A stretch of DNA of 49,972 nt, taken from the NCBI GenBank assembly GCA_001829415.1, contig MIBE01000038.1, positions 1-49,972 of the forward strand. Direction: 5' to 3'. The notes beneath the pieces are model-generated. The model was not told the origin of the DNA, did not search any database, and worked only from the letters and a program-made list of their open reading frames with translations. Source of the stretch: Spirochaetes bacterium GWF1_51_8. Its GTDB lineage: Bacteria; Spirochaetota; Brevinematia; Brevinematales; GWF1-51-8. Of this stretch, positions 1 to 7,573 are shown piece by piece (the stretch's first letter is position 1; each line of letters opens with the position of its first letter). A program made the position numbers and the translations under genes.

Positions 1-54
1 ATTTGCCAATTTATCTTGTGCGTAACGGGATACTTGTTTTTCAGTAAGCCCTAA

Positions 55-1335
55 TTAGAAGGACTTGGGTATGCGCAGGAGTATGTCCTGTATGATCATT
101 GTTTTCATCTGGGAGAAGTAGATACCGAGCGCTCCCGTATCGAAGGGAAGGTTGTGATCGTAGAAAACCGGGATATTATCGAAGTACACTCCGATTGTGT
201 TGCTGATTGTATAAAATTCAAAATTATATTTCGTTTCGGAAACGATGGGCATTTTCACCATCGGCTCCTGCGTCGTGTTGTTTCCATCGACACGGTACAG
301 GAAGTAATAACTGTTTTTATCCATATCCATGACCATGCTGATATAGTTGTCCTCATCCCGCCACTTAAGGTAAATCTCGACATAGCTTGTCGCGTCCGTT
401 TTTTTACCGACAATCGATTCGAGGTAGATATCGAAGAACACGTTCACCGAAACAAGGCCGGGATCGCTATAACTGTAGTATCCGGTATCGTTTTTATTGA
501 TCACAAACTCCGAGCCGTTCTCGGTAATCGTCTTCGTGTTTTTTTGAGCATAGTATTTCGGCTTGGGGTTGATTAGGTTTTTCTTGGTGACATCGAAACC
601 CATGATGTTTTTATTCACTTTTTCGATCGTCTTCATATACTCCTTATCGATCGACTTCATGATCTTCGCGATATTCTTCGCCGGGCTGACATAAGAGATC
701 AGGTAGTCAGTATCGGTAGGCTTCGTCTCGAACTTCACCGCGATCCCGATCACCTCTTCCTTATTATTGAAGACCGGTCCGCCCGAGCATCCCTTGATGA
801 CCGGAAGGTCGCATGCGTATAACGGGACATTCTCCATATAGCGATATACTTCGTCCTTATAGGTTCCGAGTATCCGTTTGACTTCGACAATTCCGTAGGG
901 ATAACCCATCAGCATGATCCGGTCGTCCGCCTTCATTTCCATCATCCCGACCGTGATCTTACTTTTCCCCTTAAGGAAGTCGTAGGGCACTTCACGGTAA
1001 TCGTCTTCGGAGTCGATATAATAGCCGGAGGGATAGAGAATCGCGATATCGTTGGCGTGATCGCGGTAACAGGTGTGCAGGAAGAAATGCATGCCGTTGT
1101 AGTTCATCTGGGCGCTGACAGAAGTCCCCACGACGTGATCTGCGGTGATGATGAAACCTTCCGAGGTCAGGAAGCCGCTTCCCACACCCTGCGAGTTCTC
1201 GAGACGGACGACGACGTTTTTATACTTTGAGTAAATTTTCGTGAATACGGAATCGTCCTTTGTCTGTGAGGACAGCAGTAACGGGAACAGCAGAAGGGAT
1301 GTAATATATAACGAGGGTTTGATGGGAAAACGCAT
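55..1335 (-). CDS. Secreted trypsin-like serine protease with C-terminal beta domain
   Basis: Exported protease of the chymotrypsin/trypsin fold, 426 aa. Residues 1-24 form a signal peptide (basic start, Leu-rich core, ending SSQ). The catalytic triad is readable: His67 in TADHVV, Asp96 in NDIAIL and Ser184 in GCSGGP. The protease domain covers about residues 30-230. No PDZ domain follows. Instead residues 285-426 look like an all-beta, LamG/concanavalin-like domain, so it differs from DegP/HtrA. AGGAGG lies 4 nt before the ATG. It sits 49 bp behind ksgA and is probably the last gene of the lpxD operon. Substrate is unknown; periplasmic quality control or matrix processing is inference. Confidence 0.85.
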   Translation of the reverse strand: MRFPIKPSLYITSLLLFPLLLSSQTKDDSVFTKIYSKYKNVVVRLENSQGVGSGFLTSEGFIITADHVVGTSVSAQMNYNGMHFFLHTCYRDHANDIAILYPSGYYIDSEDDYREVPYDFLKGKSKITVGMMEMKADDRIMLMGYPYGIVEVKRILGTYKDEVYRYMENVPLYACDLPVIKGCSGGPVFNNKEEVIGIAVKFETKPTDTDYLISYVSPAKNIAKIMKSIDKEYMKTIEKVNKNIMGFDVTKKNLINPKPKYYAQKNTKTITENGSEFVINKNDTGYYSYSDPGLVSVNVFFDIYLESIVGKKTDATSYVEIYLKWRDEDNYISMVMDMDKNSYYFLYRVDGNNTTQEPMVKMPIVSETKYNFEFYTISNTIGVYFDNIPVFYDHNLPFDTGALGIYFSQMKTMIIQDILLRIPKSF

Positions 1336-1384
1336 GCTTCCTCCTTGCAGGTATCAGATAAGAAAAATTGAAAACGGAATACTT

Positions 1385-2224
1385 TCAAGAGGCCGGAAAT
1401 TTCTCATTTCGATTATTATCGGAAAAACGCTTGAATATCTCGACCCATTTCGGGGGCGCGACCTCTTCCGGGCGGATATTTCCAGGCACCCCTGAAAGCA
1501 TGAGAATATCGAGAGGGAATCCGGCTTTTTTAAAATTGTTCTCAATCGTTTTCCGCTTCATGAGAAAACAGGACGCGAGGAAGTTTTTAAATTCACCCTG
1601 AGCGAAATCTATCTTTTTCTTCACAAGCGAGATGACTACCGAGTCGACAGAAGGCTGGGGCAGGAAGCATGTCCGTGGAACATTAAACTCCGCCGTGATT
1701 TCGAGAAACACCTGCGAGATCACACTCATCACCCCATAACCCGGACCGCCCGGGGAAGCGGTCATCTTTTCGTAAAACTCCTTCTGCGACATGACCGCGC
1801 CGCGCAGGAAAACATCTTCTTCGATAAAACGTTTTACCGCTTCGCCGCTGATCGAGTAGGGCAGATTGGATAAAAAGAAAAGCTCTTTCTCATGAATTGT
1901 CGAGGTCTGGAATTTCAGAAAGTCCGCGTGGATAAGTTCGATGTTCGGCGAAAGCGTGTATTGCGACAGGAGCCTGTGAATACCAGCGTCGATCTCGATC
2001 GAGTAAACCTGACGGTCGCGCGGGATCAGGAGTGTCAACGCGCCCATTCCGGTACCGACCTCGAGAACGGCGGGAGATTCGCCTATCAGCGACACGATCC
2101 GTTCAGCGATATTCCTGTCGATCAGATAGTTCTGCCCGCGCGATTTCGAAAGCCGGATACTGTTATCCCCGAAAATGGAATACAGGAATTTCGGCGAGAA
2201 GGGGTTTGGCTCATTCAGTGACAA
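1385..2224 (-). CDS. rsmA/ksgA: 16S rRNA (adenine1518-N6/adenine1519-N6)-dimethyltransferase
   Basis: Dimethylates two adjacent adenines in the 3' terminal helix of 16S rRNA during 30S maturation. Visible motifs, numbered from the TTG at 2224, are GQNYLID (about 30-36), the SAM-binding EVGTGMG (about 55-61) and the catalytic NLPYSIS (about 120-126), with a helical C-terminal domain. Start choice: the frame is open up to another TTG at 2257, but that has no Shine-Dalgarno, whereas the TTG at 2224 has GGAG 8 nt upstream. Either start overlaps the 3' end of the preceding gene. Length (279 aa) is normal. The start remains the least certain part. Confidence 0.93.
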   Translation of the reverse strand: MSLNEPNPFSPKFLYSIFGDNSIRLSKSRGQNYLIDRNIAERIVSLIGESPAVLEVGTGMGALTLLIPRDRQVYSIEIDAGIHRLLSQYTLSPNIELIHADFLKFQTSTIHEKELFFLSNLPYSISGEAVKRFIEEDVFLRGAVMSQKEFYEKMTASPGGPGYGVMSVISQVFLEITAEFNVPRTCFLPQPSVDSVVISLVKKKIDFAQGEFKNFLASCFLMKRKTIENNFKKAGFPLDILMLSGVPGNIRPEEVAPPKWVEIFKRFSDNNRNEKFPAS

Positions 2225-2618
2225 ACCCGTAGCTCCAACTATGTAGACCACCCACAAGTATTCGGACGTTAGTAGCCCCGCCCTTAGCTAATGACATATA
2301 GGTATTTTTTTGAATTGTATCGATATTCGAATAAAGTATGATTAAAAATGGTTTATTAACAAAATGATATAATGCCTCTGGTTTAATATATGGAATGTTA
2401 ATTGCAGATTGAATATGACCATTGTTATAGTCGCCGATTAAACGTAAATCTACAAGTTTATATACTTCATTTTTATCTATCATAGATTTCAGTTCGATAC
2501 TCGAAATATATTCTCCCGAATACTCTTTAATAAATTTATTGTATTCCGCGCCACAGCTGATTAAACTGAAAACAATGAATCCGGCAAAAAGCAGGATGAG
2601 GCTATTTCTTTTCAGCAT
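2211..2618 (-). CDS. Rhodanese-like lipoprotein lacking the catalytic cysteine
   Basis: 135 aa lipoprotein: signal sequence with lipobox LISC (Cys22), then a small rhodanese-like fold at about residues 37-130 (KLVDLR, GHIQSAINIPY, and a C-terminal ILVGGLHSW resembling the usual gG...W ending). In active rhodaneses the loop after the central strand carries a Cys; here the strand reads LIILYSN, with Ser97 where the Cys should be. Sulfurtransferase activity is therefore unlikely, and a binding role is inference. The gene is visibly AT-richer than lpxD and ksgA on either side. It overlaps lpxD by 17 bp and ksgA by at least 14 bp, so it is tightly embedded in the operon. Confidence 0.72.
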   Translation of the reverse strand: MLKRNSLILLFAGFIVFSLISCGAEYNKFIKEYSGEYISSIELKSMIDKNEVYKLVDLRLIGDYNNGHIQSAINIPYIKPEALYHFVNKPFLIILYSNIDTIQKNTYMSLAKGGATNVRILVGGLHSWSYGFVTE

Positions 2619-3618
2619 TTCCGTTCTTCTCCTTGATTTCCCGCAATGTTTTTATTATTTCAGGTAATTTTTCTTCGGCTGAAAATATCCTGCGTGTGAG
2701 AATAGCGTCGCGTGCGGGGGTACCGAGAAGCACCGAGTTCGAGTCGATCTTCCTCTTCTCCACTCCGGCCTGAGCGAGTATGACAACATTATCCCCCATC
2801 ACGACATGATCCGCCACACCGACCTGCCCGGCGAGAATGCAATTTTTGCCCAGCACCGAACTTCCAGCGATCCCGACCTGCGAAACGAGGATCGAGTTAT
2901 CGCCGATCTTGCAGTTATGGCCGATCTGGACGAGGTTGTCGATCTTGACGCCGCATCCGATCTCCGTTTTCCCGACAGTCGCGCGGTCGATAGCGACGCA
3001 TGCGCCGATCTCGACATGGTCGCCGATGGAAATAGTCCCGATCTGCGTCACCTTCAGGTTCCTTCCGCCTTCCTGGACATAGCCGAACCCGTCGCCGCCC
3101 AGCACCGTGTTGTGATGGATGATGACGTTATTCCCGACCTCGGTCAGGTCGTCTATCTTCACTCCGCTTTTCAGTACGCACTTTTTCCCGATCTTCACGT
3201 TTTTACCGATGAAGACATGGGGGTAGATCAACGTATCGTCGCCGATCACCGCGCCGTCCATGATACACGCGAACGGCATCACGGTAACGTTTTTCCCGAG
3301 CTTCGCGGTCGTCGCGATATAGGTGTTCGGGTAGGTTTTCGCCTCATACGGTTCATAAGGCGAAAACATTTCCAGTACCCGTGAGAACGCGAGCTTAGGG
3401 TTATCGACACTGATAACCGGCTTTCCGTCGTACTCAATGGTCGTCGGCAAGATCAACGCTGAAACCGGGCTCCGTGACATGACAGTAAGGGTGTTTTTGT
3501 TTTCGGCATACCCGATCGTACCTTCGGACTGGACGTCAAGATTTGAGACGCCTGAAATTTCGATATCGTTTCCCCGCATTTCGCCATTCAAACTTTGAGC
3601 GATTTGGGACAGCTTCAT
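2602..3618 (-). CDS. lpxD: UDP-3-O-(3-hydroxyacyl)glucosamine N-acyltransferase
   Basis: Third step of lipid A synthesis: transfers a 3-hydroxyacyl chain from ACP to the 2-amino group of UDP-3-O-acyl-glucosamine. The N-terminal uridine-binding domain (residues 1 to about 95) is followed by a long left-handed beta-helix of hexapeptide repeats (about 100-300) and a C-terminal helix. The catalytic His is in IDNLVQIGHN (His234). The frame extends 13 codons upstream of the chosen ATG, but GAGGAG lies 6 nt before the ATG at 3618 and the homologous MKLSQIA start fits. The gene indicates an LPS-type outer membrane. Confidence 0.93.
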   Translation of the reverse strand: MKLSQIAQSLNGEMRGNDIEISGVSNLDVQSEGTIGYAENKNTLTVMSRSPVSALILPTTIEYDGKPVISVDNPKLAFSRVLEMFSPYEPYEAKTYPNTYIATTAKLGKNVTVMPFACIMDGAVIGDDTLIYPHVFIGKNVKIGKKCVLKSGVKIDDLTEVGNNVIIHHNTVLGGDGFGYVQEGGRNLKVTQIGTISIGDHVEIGACVAIDRATVGKTEIGCGVKIDNLVQIGHNCKIGDNSILVSQVGIAGSSVLGKNCILAGQVGVADHVVMGDNVVILAQAGVEKRKIDSNSVLLGTPARDAILTRRIFSAEEKLPEIIKTLREIKEKNGNAEKK

Positions 3619-3651
3619 AGTCGGCTCCTCGGATGCGGTCATTTCCAGCCG

Positions 3652-3668
3652 GGTCATTTGAAATGACC
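3652..3668. promoter_or_regulatory. Perfect 17-bp palindrome in the lpxD leader
   Basis: GGTCATTT-g-AAATGACC: 8-bp perfect arms around one base. It lies between the predicted promoter and the lpxD start. A further GGTCATTT half-site occurs at 3637-3644. It could be a repressor operator or a small leader hairpin; no regulator is identified. Confidence 0.5.
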
Positions 3669-3691
3669 ACGGGCGGATTCATTCGCCATTC

Positions 3692-3720
3692 ATCATAAGC
3701 CAAGCCGTGAAATAACTCAA
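3692..3720 (-). promoter_or_regulatory. Promoter of the lpxD operon
   Basis: On the minus strand: TTGAGT, 17 bp, TATGAT. Transcription would start near 3685 and cross the palindrome at 3652-3668. No other gene start lies between it and lpxD. Confidence 0.6.
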
Positions 3721-3815
3721 GAATGATGGGGGAAGACGCGGGTGAAGGGATGTTTGTATGGAGGACGGGGAGAAAAATCAATATCTTCATTTAAAAAGGG
3801 AAGATTTTCTTTGCG

Positions 3816-4270
3816 GTGACGGAGGGTAACCTATACAGTTTCATGTCCGTTTTGCCTTTCGGCTGTTTCTTCCCCTCACTTTCGCCGTCCGTGGCTCGTT
3901 CGGGGCTAACACCTCCTGTGTGTCGCCCCCGCCTCTATGCCGAAATGAAACTATTTCTTCGCATCCCAGATGTTTTCCCCCGCGTTCCTCGCTGTCACTG
4001 CTTGCCCTATAAGAGGGTGTGTCGGGTGATTTTTTCTTTGCCTTCGGCTGTTTCTGTATTTGGCTGTTTGGCGTTTCTTCCCGCGCGCTTTGAAGCGCTT
4101 CTTCCGGACATACGGACACCTCGGCTACGCTCGTTGTCCGAGCGTAGCGAGTTACGGCGTTTTCGTTTCGCGCTTTTTATTCTTTCACCGTGCGAAACAG
4201 ATAAAACCGGCATAATGGCGGGGCAGCCTTTCTTTGCATACTTTCTTTCCCCTGAGGGAAAGAAAGTATG
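3816..4270 (+). repeat. Mosaic intergenic repeat, copy A
   Basis: About 450 bp without a credible gene. It shares blocks with the region 48005-48400 on the opposite strand: the CCTCTATGCCGAA block, the TTCTTCGCATCC block, the CCGGACATACGGACACCTCG block and the CGTTTTCGTTTCGCGCTTTTT to AACAGATAAAACCGGCAT block. Block order differs between the copies. It ends in a hairpin of CTTTCTTTCCC/GGGAAAGAAAG type. Open frames across it are low-complexity and lack ribosome binding sites. Confidence 0.65.
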
Positions 4271-4385
4271 AAGCATCTTATTTCTCCCCCTGATCCCATC
4301 CTTTATTTTAACATATCCCCGCCTTCTGTCAACAGGTACGGCCCGAAAACCGGGAAACCGGGCGGAATAAATAACTTGGTAAAAA

Positions 4386-4414
4386 TTGATATCTTTTTTC
4401 TTCCGTGTTATAAT
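4386..4414 (+). promoter_or_regulatory. Promoter of the rpsP operon
   Basis: TTGATA, 17 bp, TATAAT, with TG one base upstream of the -10 (extended -10). Predicted start is about 50 bp before rpsP. Confidence 0.75.
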
Positions 4415-4471
4415 ATTAAGCTAAAATTCGGACTACATGCAGAGTCCGAAATAAATTAAGGGAGTATCGAG

Positions 4472-4726
4472 TTGGCAGTACATATTCGCCTGATGCGCAT
4501 AGGAAAAAGAAAGCGCCCGTATTACCGTGTCGTAGTCTCGGATCAGCGTAACGCACGCGGAAGCGCGTATCTGGAGTCTCTCGGGTATTATCACCCGATG
4601 GAGAAGGACTGCGCGACAAAGATCGATCTCGAGAAGTACGGCGAGTGGATCGGAAAAGGCGCGCAACCTACCCTGATCGTAAAAAATCTTGTTAACAAAA
4701 TCAAAAAGACAGGAGCGGCGAGCTAA
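4472..4726 (+). CDS. rpsP: 30S ribosomal protein S16
   Basis: Small-subunit protein S16, 84 aa, full length. The N-terminus reads [19 protein letters not shown], the family signature, and SLGYYHP follows. Translation starts at TTG (4472), with AAGGGAG 7 nt upstream; no in-frame ATG gives a complete protein. First gene of the rpsP-khpA-rimM-trmD-rplS-rnhB operon. Confidence 0.97.
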   Translation: MAVHIRLMRIGKRKRPYYRVVVSDQRNARGSAYLESLGYYHPMEKDCATKIDLEKYGEWIGKGAQPTLIVKNLVNKIKKTGAAS

Positions 4727-4750
4727 ATCATTGGTACAAGCGGAGGTTCG

Positions 4751-4987
4751 ATGATTGAGAAAGATATCGTGGAGATGATCGCCCGCAGTCTCGTGGCCAA
4801 TCCCGACGAAGTCAAGGTTCAGGTTGTCGAAGGGGAGAAATCGACAATTCTCGAACTGAAGGTCGGCCAAGGGGATGTAGGGAAGGTTATCGGCAAGAAC
4901 GGCGTTATCGCGAAAGCGGTCAGGACTCTGATCAACGCTGTTTCTGTTAAGAATGGCAGAAGAGTAATATTGGAGATTTTAGATTAA
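4751..4987 (+). CDS. khpA: KH-domain RNA-binding protein KhpA
   Basis: 78 aa single KH domain. The GxxG nucleic-acid loop is GKNG (residues 48-51) in KVIGKNGVIAKAVRTL, typical of the KhpA family encoded between rpsP and rimM. Known relatives bind RNA, often with KhpB, and affect cell-division and envelope gene expression. GGAGG precedes the ATG by 4 nt. Confidence 0.93.
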   Translation: MIEKDIVEMIARSLVANPDEVKVQVVEGEKSTILELKVGQGDVGKVIGKNGVIAKAVRTLINAVSVKNGRRVILEILD

Positions 4988-4993
4988 ACCGGA

Positions 4994-5521
4994 ATGAAAA
5001 AACTGCTGATTGGAAAGATTGTAAAACCGTTCGGAATCCGCGGGGAAGTCTTTTTGGACTTCTTTGTCGATGGATTCGAGGAACTGGAGTTTGTCGAAAA
5101 GTTTTATATCGAGGACCATCTTTCGGCCGACGGGTTCCGCGAGTTTGAAATCGAAGAGGTGAGGGAATCGGCGAAGGCCGGCGCGGATGCGATCCGTGTG
5201 ATCGCGAATATCTCTGTCGTACCGGACAGAAATGCCGCCGAGCTTTTTCGCGGACGGGACATCTATATCGATGAAGAGAGTCTTCCGGCGCCGGGTGAGA
5301 ACGAGTTTTATATCAAGGATTTGATGGGGAACGAGGTCTTTTTCGGCGGCGAACGTTTCGGGACGGCCGATAACCTGATCGAGATCGGGAACCGTTATAT
5401 GTTCTTCATCAAACGGACGAATAACGAGACGGTCGCCATCCCGATGGAAGAAAGGTATATCGAACGGATCGATGTCGGCGCGAAGCAGATTTACCTTCGT
5501 TCGATAGAGGATCTTATTTAG
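4994..5521 (+). CDS. rimM: Ribosome maturation factor RimM
   Basis: 175 aa. N-terminal RimM beta-barrel (IGKIVKPFGIRGEVFLDF, residues 6-23) and C-terminal PRC-barrel (FYIKDLMGNEVF from about residue 107). Assists 30S head assembly with S19. It starts 7 nt after khpA, and its stop overlaps the GTG start of trmD by one base. Confidence 0.95.
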   Translation: MKKLLIGKIVKPFGIRGEVFLDFFVDGFEELEFVEKFYIEDHLSADGFREFEIEEVRESAKAGADAIRVIANISVVPDRNAAELFRGRDIYIDEESLPAPGENEFYIKDLMGNEVFFGGERFGTADNLIEIGNRYMFFIKRTNNETVAIPMEERYIERIDVGAKQIYLRSIEDLI

Positions 5522-6333
5522 TGCGTTTTTATTTTTTAACTATATTTCCCGGGATTATCGACGCATACTGGCGGCAAGGGATACTTTCAAGGGCGGCGGA
5601 GAACGGGTTTCTCGAAATCGAGACCATCGATCTTCGGGATTTTTCAGGGAACAAGTACCGGAAGATCGACAAGCCGGTTTTCGGTCACGGACGGGGGATG
5701 CTTTTCGAGCCGGGGCCGTTGAAAAAAGCCATCGGATCGGTCAGGGAAAAGAACCCGAAAGTAAAAGTGATATACATGACGCCGTCGGGGAAACGTTTCG
5801 ACAACCTCGCCGCGAAGGAACTCGGGACGCACGAAGCCTTGCTTTTTATTGCGGCGCGTTACGAGGGAATAGACGAACGGATCGCTCGGGCGGAGGCGGA
5901 CTACGAAATCTCGATCGGAGATTATGTCCTTACCGGCGGCGAGCTTCCTTCGTTGGTGGTCGCCGATGCGGTCAGCAGATTTCTTCCGGGTACTGTTAAG
6001 GAAGAATCGGTCGCGGAAGAGAGTTTCGAGCATGGGCTTCTCGAGCACGGGCATTACACCGAACCCATCGAGTTCGACGGGGTAAAGGTTCCCGATGTGT
6101 TAAGAAGCGGCGATCACGGCGCGGTGGACAGCTACCGGACAGAGGAAAGCCTGAAAAAGACTTACTTCAACAGACCCGATCTATACGCCGAATGGCGGCC
6201 GAAACTGGAAATGGGGCAGTCGGCAAACACGCTGACCCGTCTGAAGAAAGAGAACAAAGAATGGGAAAAGAATATCCGAATTATAGAAAAAATCTCGAAG
6301 GAGTGGAAAAATGTCGGACGAAATAAAGAATGA
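5521..6333 (+). CDS. trmD: tRNA (guanine37-N1)-methyltransferase
   Basis: SPOUT-class enzyme making m1G37 in tRNAs, which prevents +1 frameshifting. 270 aa, starting at GTG. The trefoil-knot SAM site is readable: RYEGIDER (113-120) and SIGDYVLTGGELP (131-143), then SRFLPG. The loop before the tRNA-binding domain reads EESFEHGLLEHGHYTEP where E. coli has DSF...PHYTRP, so the position of the catalytic Asp169 appears to be Glu (residue 167) and the Arg of YTRP is Glu. A 23-bp overlap with rplS encodes a charged C-terminal tail. Confidence 0.95.
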   Translation: MRFYFLTIFPGIIDAYWRQGILSRAAENGFLEIETIDLRDFSGNKYRKIDKPVFGHGRGMLFEPGPLKKAIGSVREKNPKVKVIYMTPSGKRFDNLAAKELGTHEALLFIAARYEGIDERIARAEADYEISIGDYVLTGGELPSLVVADAVSRFLPGTVKEESVAEESFEHGLLEHGHYTEPIEFDGVKVPDVLRSGDHGAVDSYRTEESLKKTYFNRPDLYAEWRPKLEMGQSANTLTRLKKENKEWEKNIRIIEKISKEWKNVGRNKE

Positions 6334-6814
6334 AGAGCAAGCGGTAAACGAAGCTCCCGCCGCAGAAACTGTTGCCGCGGAGACGCCCGCAGCACCTATT
6401 GTGCGCAAGCGTAATACAATGGCGGAAGTCAACGCCCTCCTTTTCCAGGAACAGAATAACAAGGGACGTCTGCCGAAGTTCAATATCGGCGATACAGTAC
6501 GCGTATATGTCAAGATCAAGGAAAGCGGAAAGGAACGTGTTCAGCCGTATGAAGGCGTCGTTCTCGCGATGCGCCATGGCGGGCCCCAGGAAAGTTTTAT
6601 TGTTCGCCGTATCAGCCATGATGTCGCGATCGAACGTATATTCCCGTTCAACTCGCCGTATATCGACAAGATCGAAGTCGTCCGCAAGGGACGTGTCCGC
6701 CGCGCCAAGCTTTACTATCTCCGCGGCAGATTTGGCCGCGCGGCTAAGATCACCGAACGCGTAGGCGTGAGCGCTGCCTCGAAGCAGAAAGCCGCCGCCA
6801 AGGTTCAGGAATAA
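6311..6814 (+). CDS. rplS: 50S ribosomal protein L19, with terminal extensions
   Basis: Large-subunit protein at the subunit interface. The canonical core spans about residues 42-155 (KFNIGDTVRVYVKI, ESFIVRRIS, KLYYLR). At 167 aa it is about 50 longer than usual: residues 1-35 are an Ala/Glu/Pro-rich acidic extension, and the end is Ala/Lys-rich. AAGGAG lies before the ATG, inside the end of trmD. A start near MAEVNALL (residue 37) would give a standard length but has no comparable ribosome binding site. Confidence 0.93.
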   Translation: MSDEIKNEEQAVNEAPAAETVAAETPAAPIVRKRNTMAEVNALLFQEQNNKGRLPKFNIGDTVRVYVKIKESGKERVQPYEGVVLAMRHGGPQESFIVRRISHDVAIERIFPFNSPYIDKIEVVRKGRVRRAKLYYLRGRFGRAAKITERVGVSAASKQKAAAKVQE

Positions 6815-6819
6815 GGCCG

Positions 6820-7434
6820 ATGAAACGGCCCTCGGAAGACGAACTCTTGTCTTTTGAGCGGGAACTTTTTCAAAAAGGTTATTCATATATCGCAGGCATC
6901 GACGAGGCGGGACGCGGCCCAATAGCAGGTCCCGTGGTCGCTGCCTGCGTTCTTTTTAAACAACCCCACTTTATCGACGGTGTCTGGGATTCCAAGATGG
7001 TCCCCGCGAAGAAACGCGAAATCCTTTACGGGCATATTGTCAGCGAATGCGAAGCGTTCGGGGTAGGGATTGTCGATAACGATACGATCGACCGGATCAA
7101 TATTCTTCAGGCGACCAAGGCTGCGATGCGATCCGCGCTCGATCAAGTGCTCGAGAAATGGGGCGACACGCATTACCTGCTTATCGACGCCGTCAAGCTG
7201 GAATCTCCTGTCCCGTTCGAAGCGATCATCAAGGGCGACAGCCGTTCGTTCACTATCGCCGCCGCGTCGATCATCGCAAAGGTGACTCGCGACCGTCTGA
7301 TGCTGGAACTTCACGGGGAATACCCGCACTACGGCTGGGACAGGAATAAGGGCTACCCGACCAAGTTTCACCGTGAGTGTGTCAGGAAACACGGCCTCAC
7401 CCCGTACCACCGGCGAAGCTTCGCTATTATTTGA
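6820..7434 (+). CDS. rnhB: Ribonuclease HII
   Basis: Removes RNA from RNA-DNA hybrids and single ribonucleotides. 204 aa, complete. Acidic active-site positions are visible: Asp28-Glu29 in GIDEAGRGP, Asp123 in LLIDAV and Asp158 in KVTRD. The C-terminal GYPTKFHRECVRKHGLTPYHRRSF block is also family-typical. It starts 5 nt after rplS and closes the operon. No hairpin terminator is evident in the 139 bp before the next gene. Confidence 0.96.
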   Translation: MKRPSEDELLSFERELFQKGYSYIAGIDEAGRGPIAGPVVAACVLFKQPHFIDGVWDSKMVPAKKREILYGHIVSECEAFGVGIVDNDTIDRINILQATKAAMRSALDQVLEKWGDTHYLLIDAVKLESPVPFEAIIKGDSRSFTIAAASIIAKVTRDRLMLELHGEYPHYGWDRNKGYPTKFHRECVRKHGLTPYHRRSFAII

Positions 7435-7516
7435 CCCTGCGCGGTCGCAATCTTTCTCAGTCATTAGAGCACATCCGAATTCAATCGAAAACATCTCAAG
7501 ATGAAGACGATAAGTA

Positions 7517-7544
7517 TTGACAAATCCTGATAAAAAAATATAAT
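7517..7544 (+). promoter_or_regulatory. Consensus promoter of the channel gene
   Basis: TTGACA, 16 bp, TATAAT: both hexamers perfect. Predicted start is about 20 bp before the ATG at 7574. Confidence 0.75.
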
Positions 7545-7573
7545 ATCGGTATTCTATTTCCGAGGAGAACTCT

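Noticed and set aside
3816..4271. 151-codon open frame between lpxD and rpsP
   Set aside because: Coincides with the mosaic repeat, Ser/Phe/Leu-rich, no ribosome binding site, reshuffled in the other copies.
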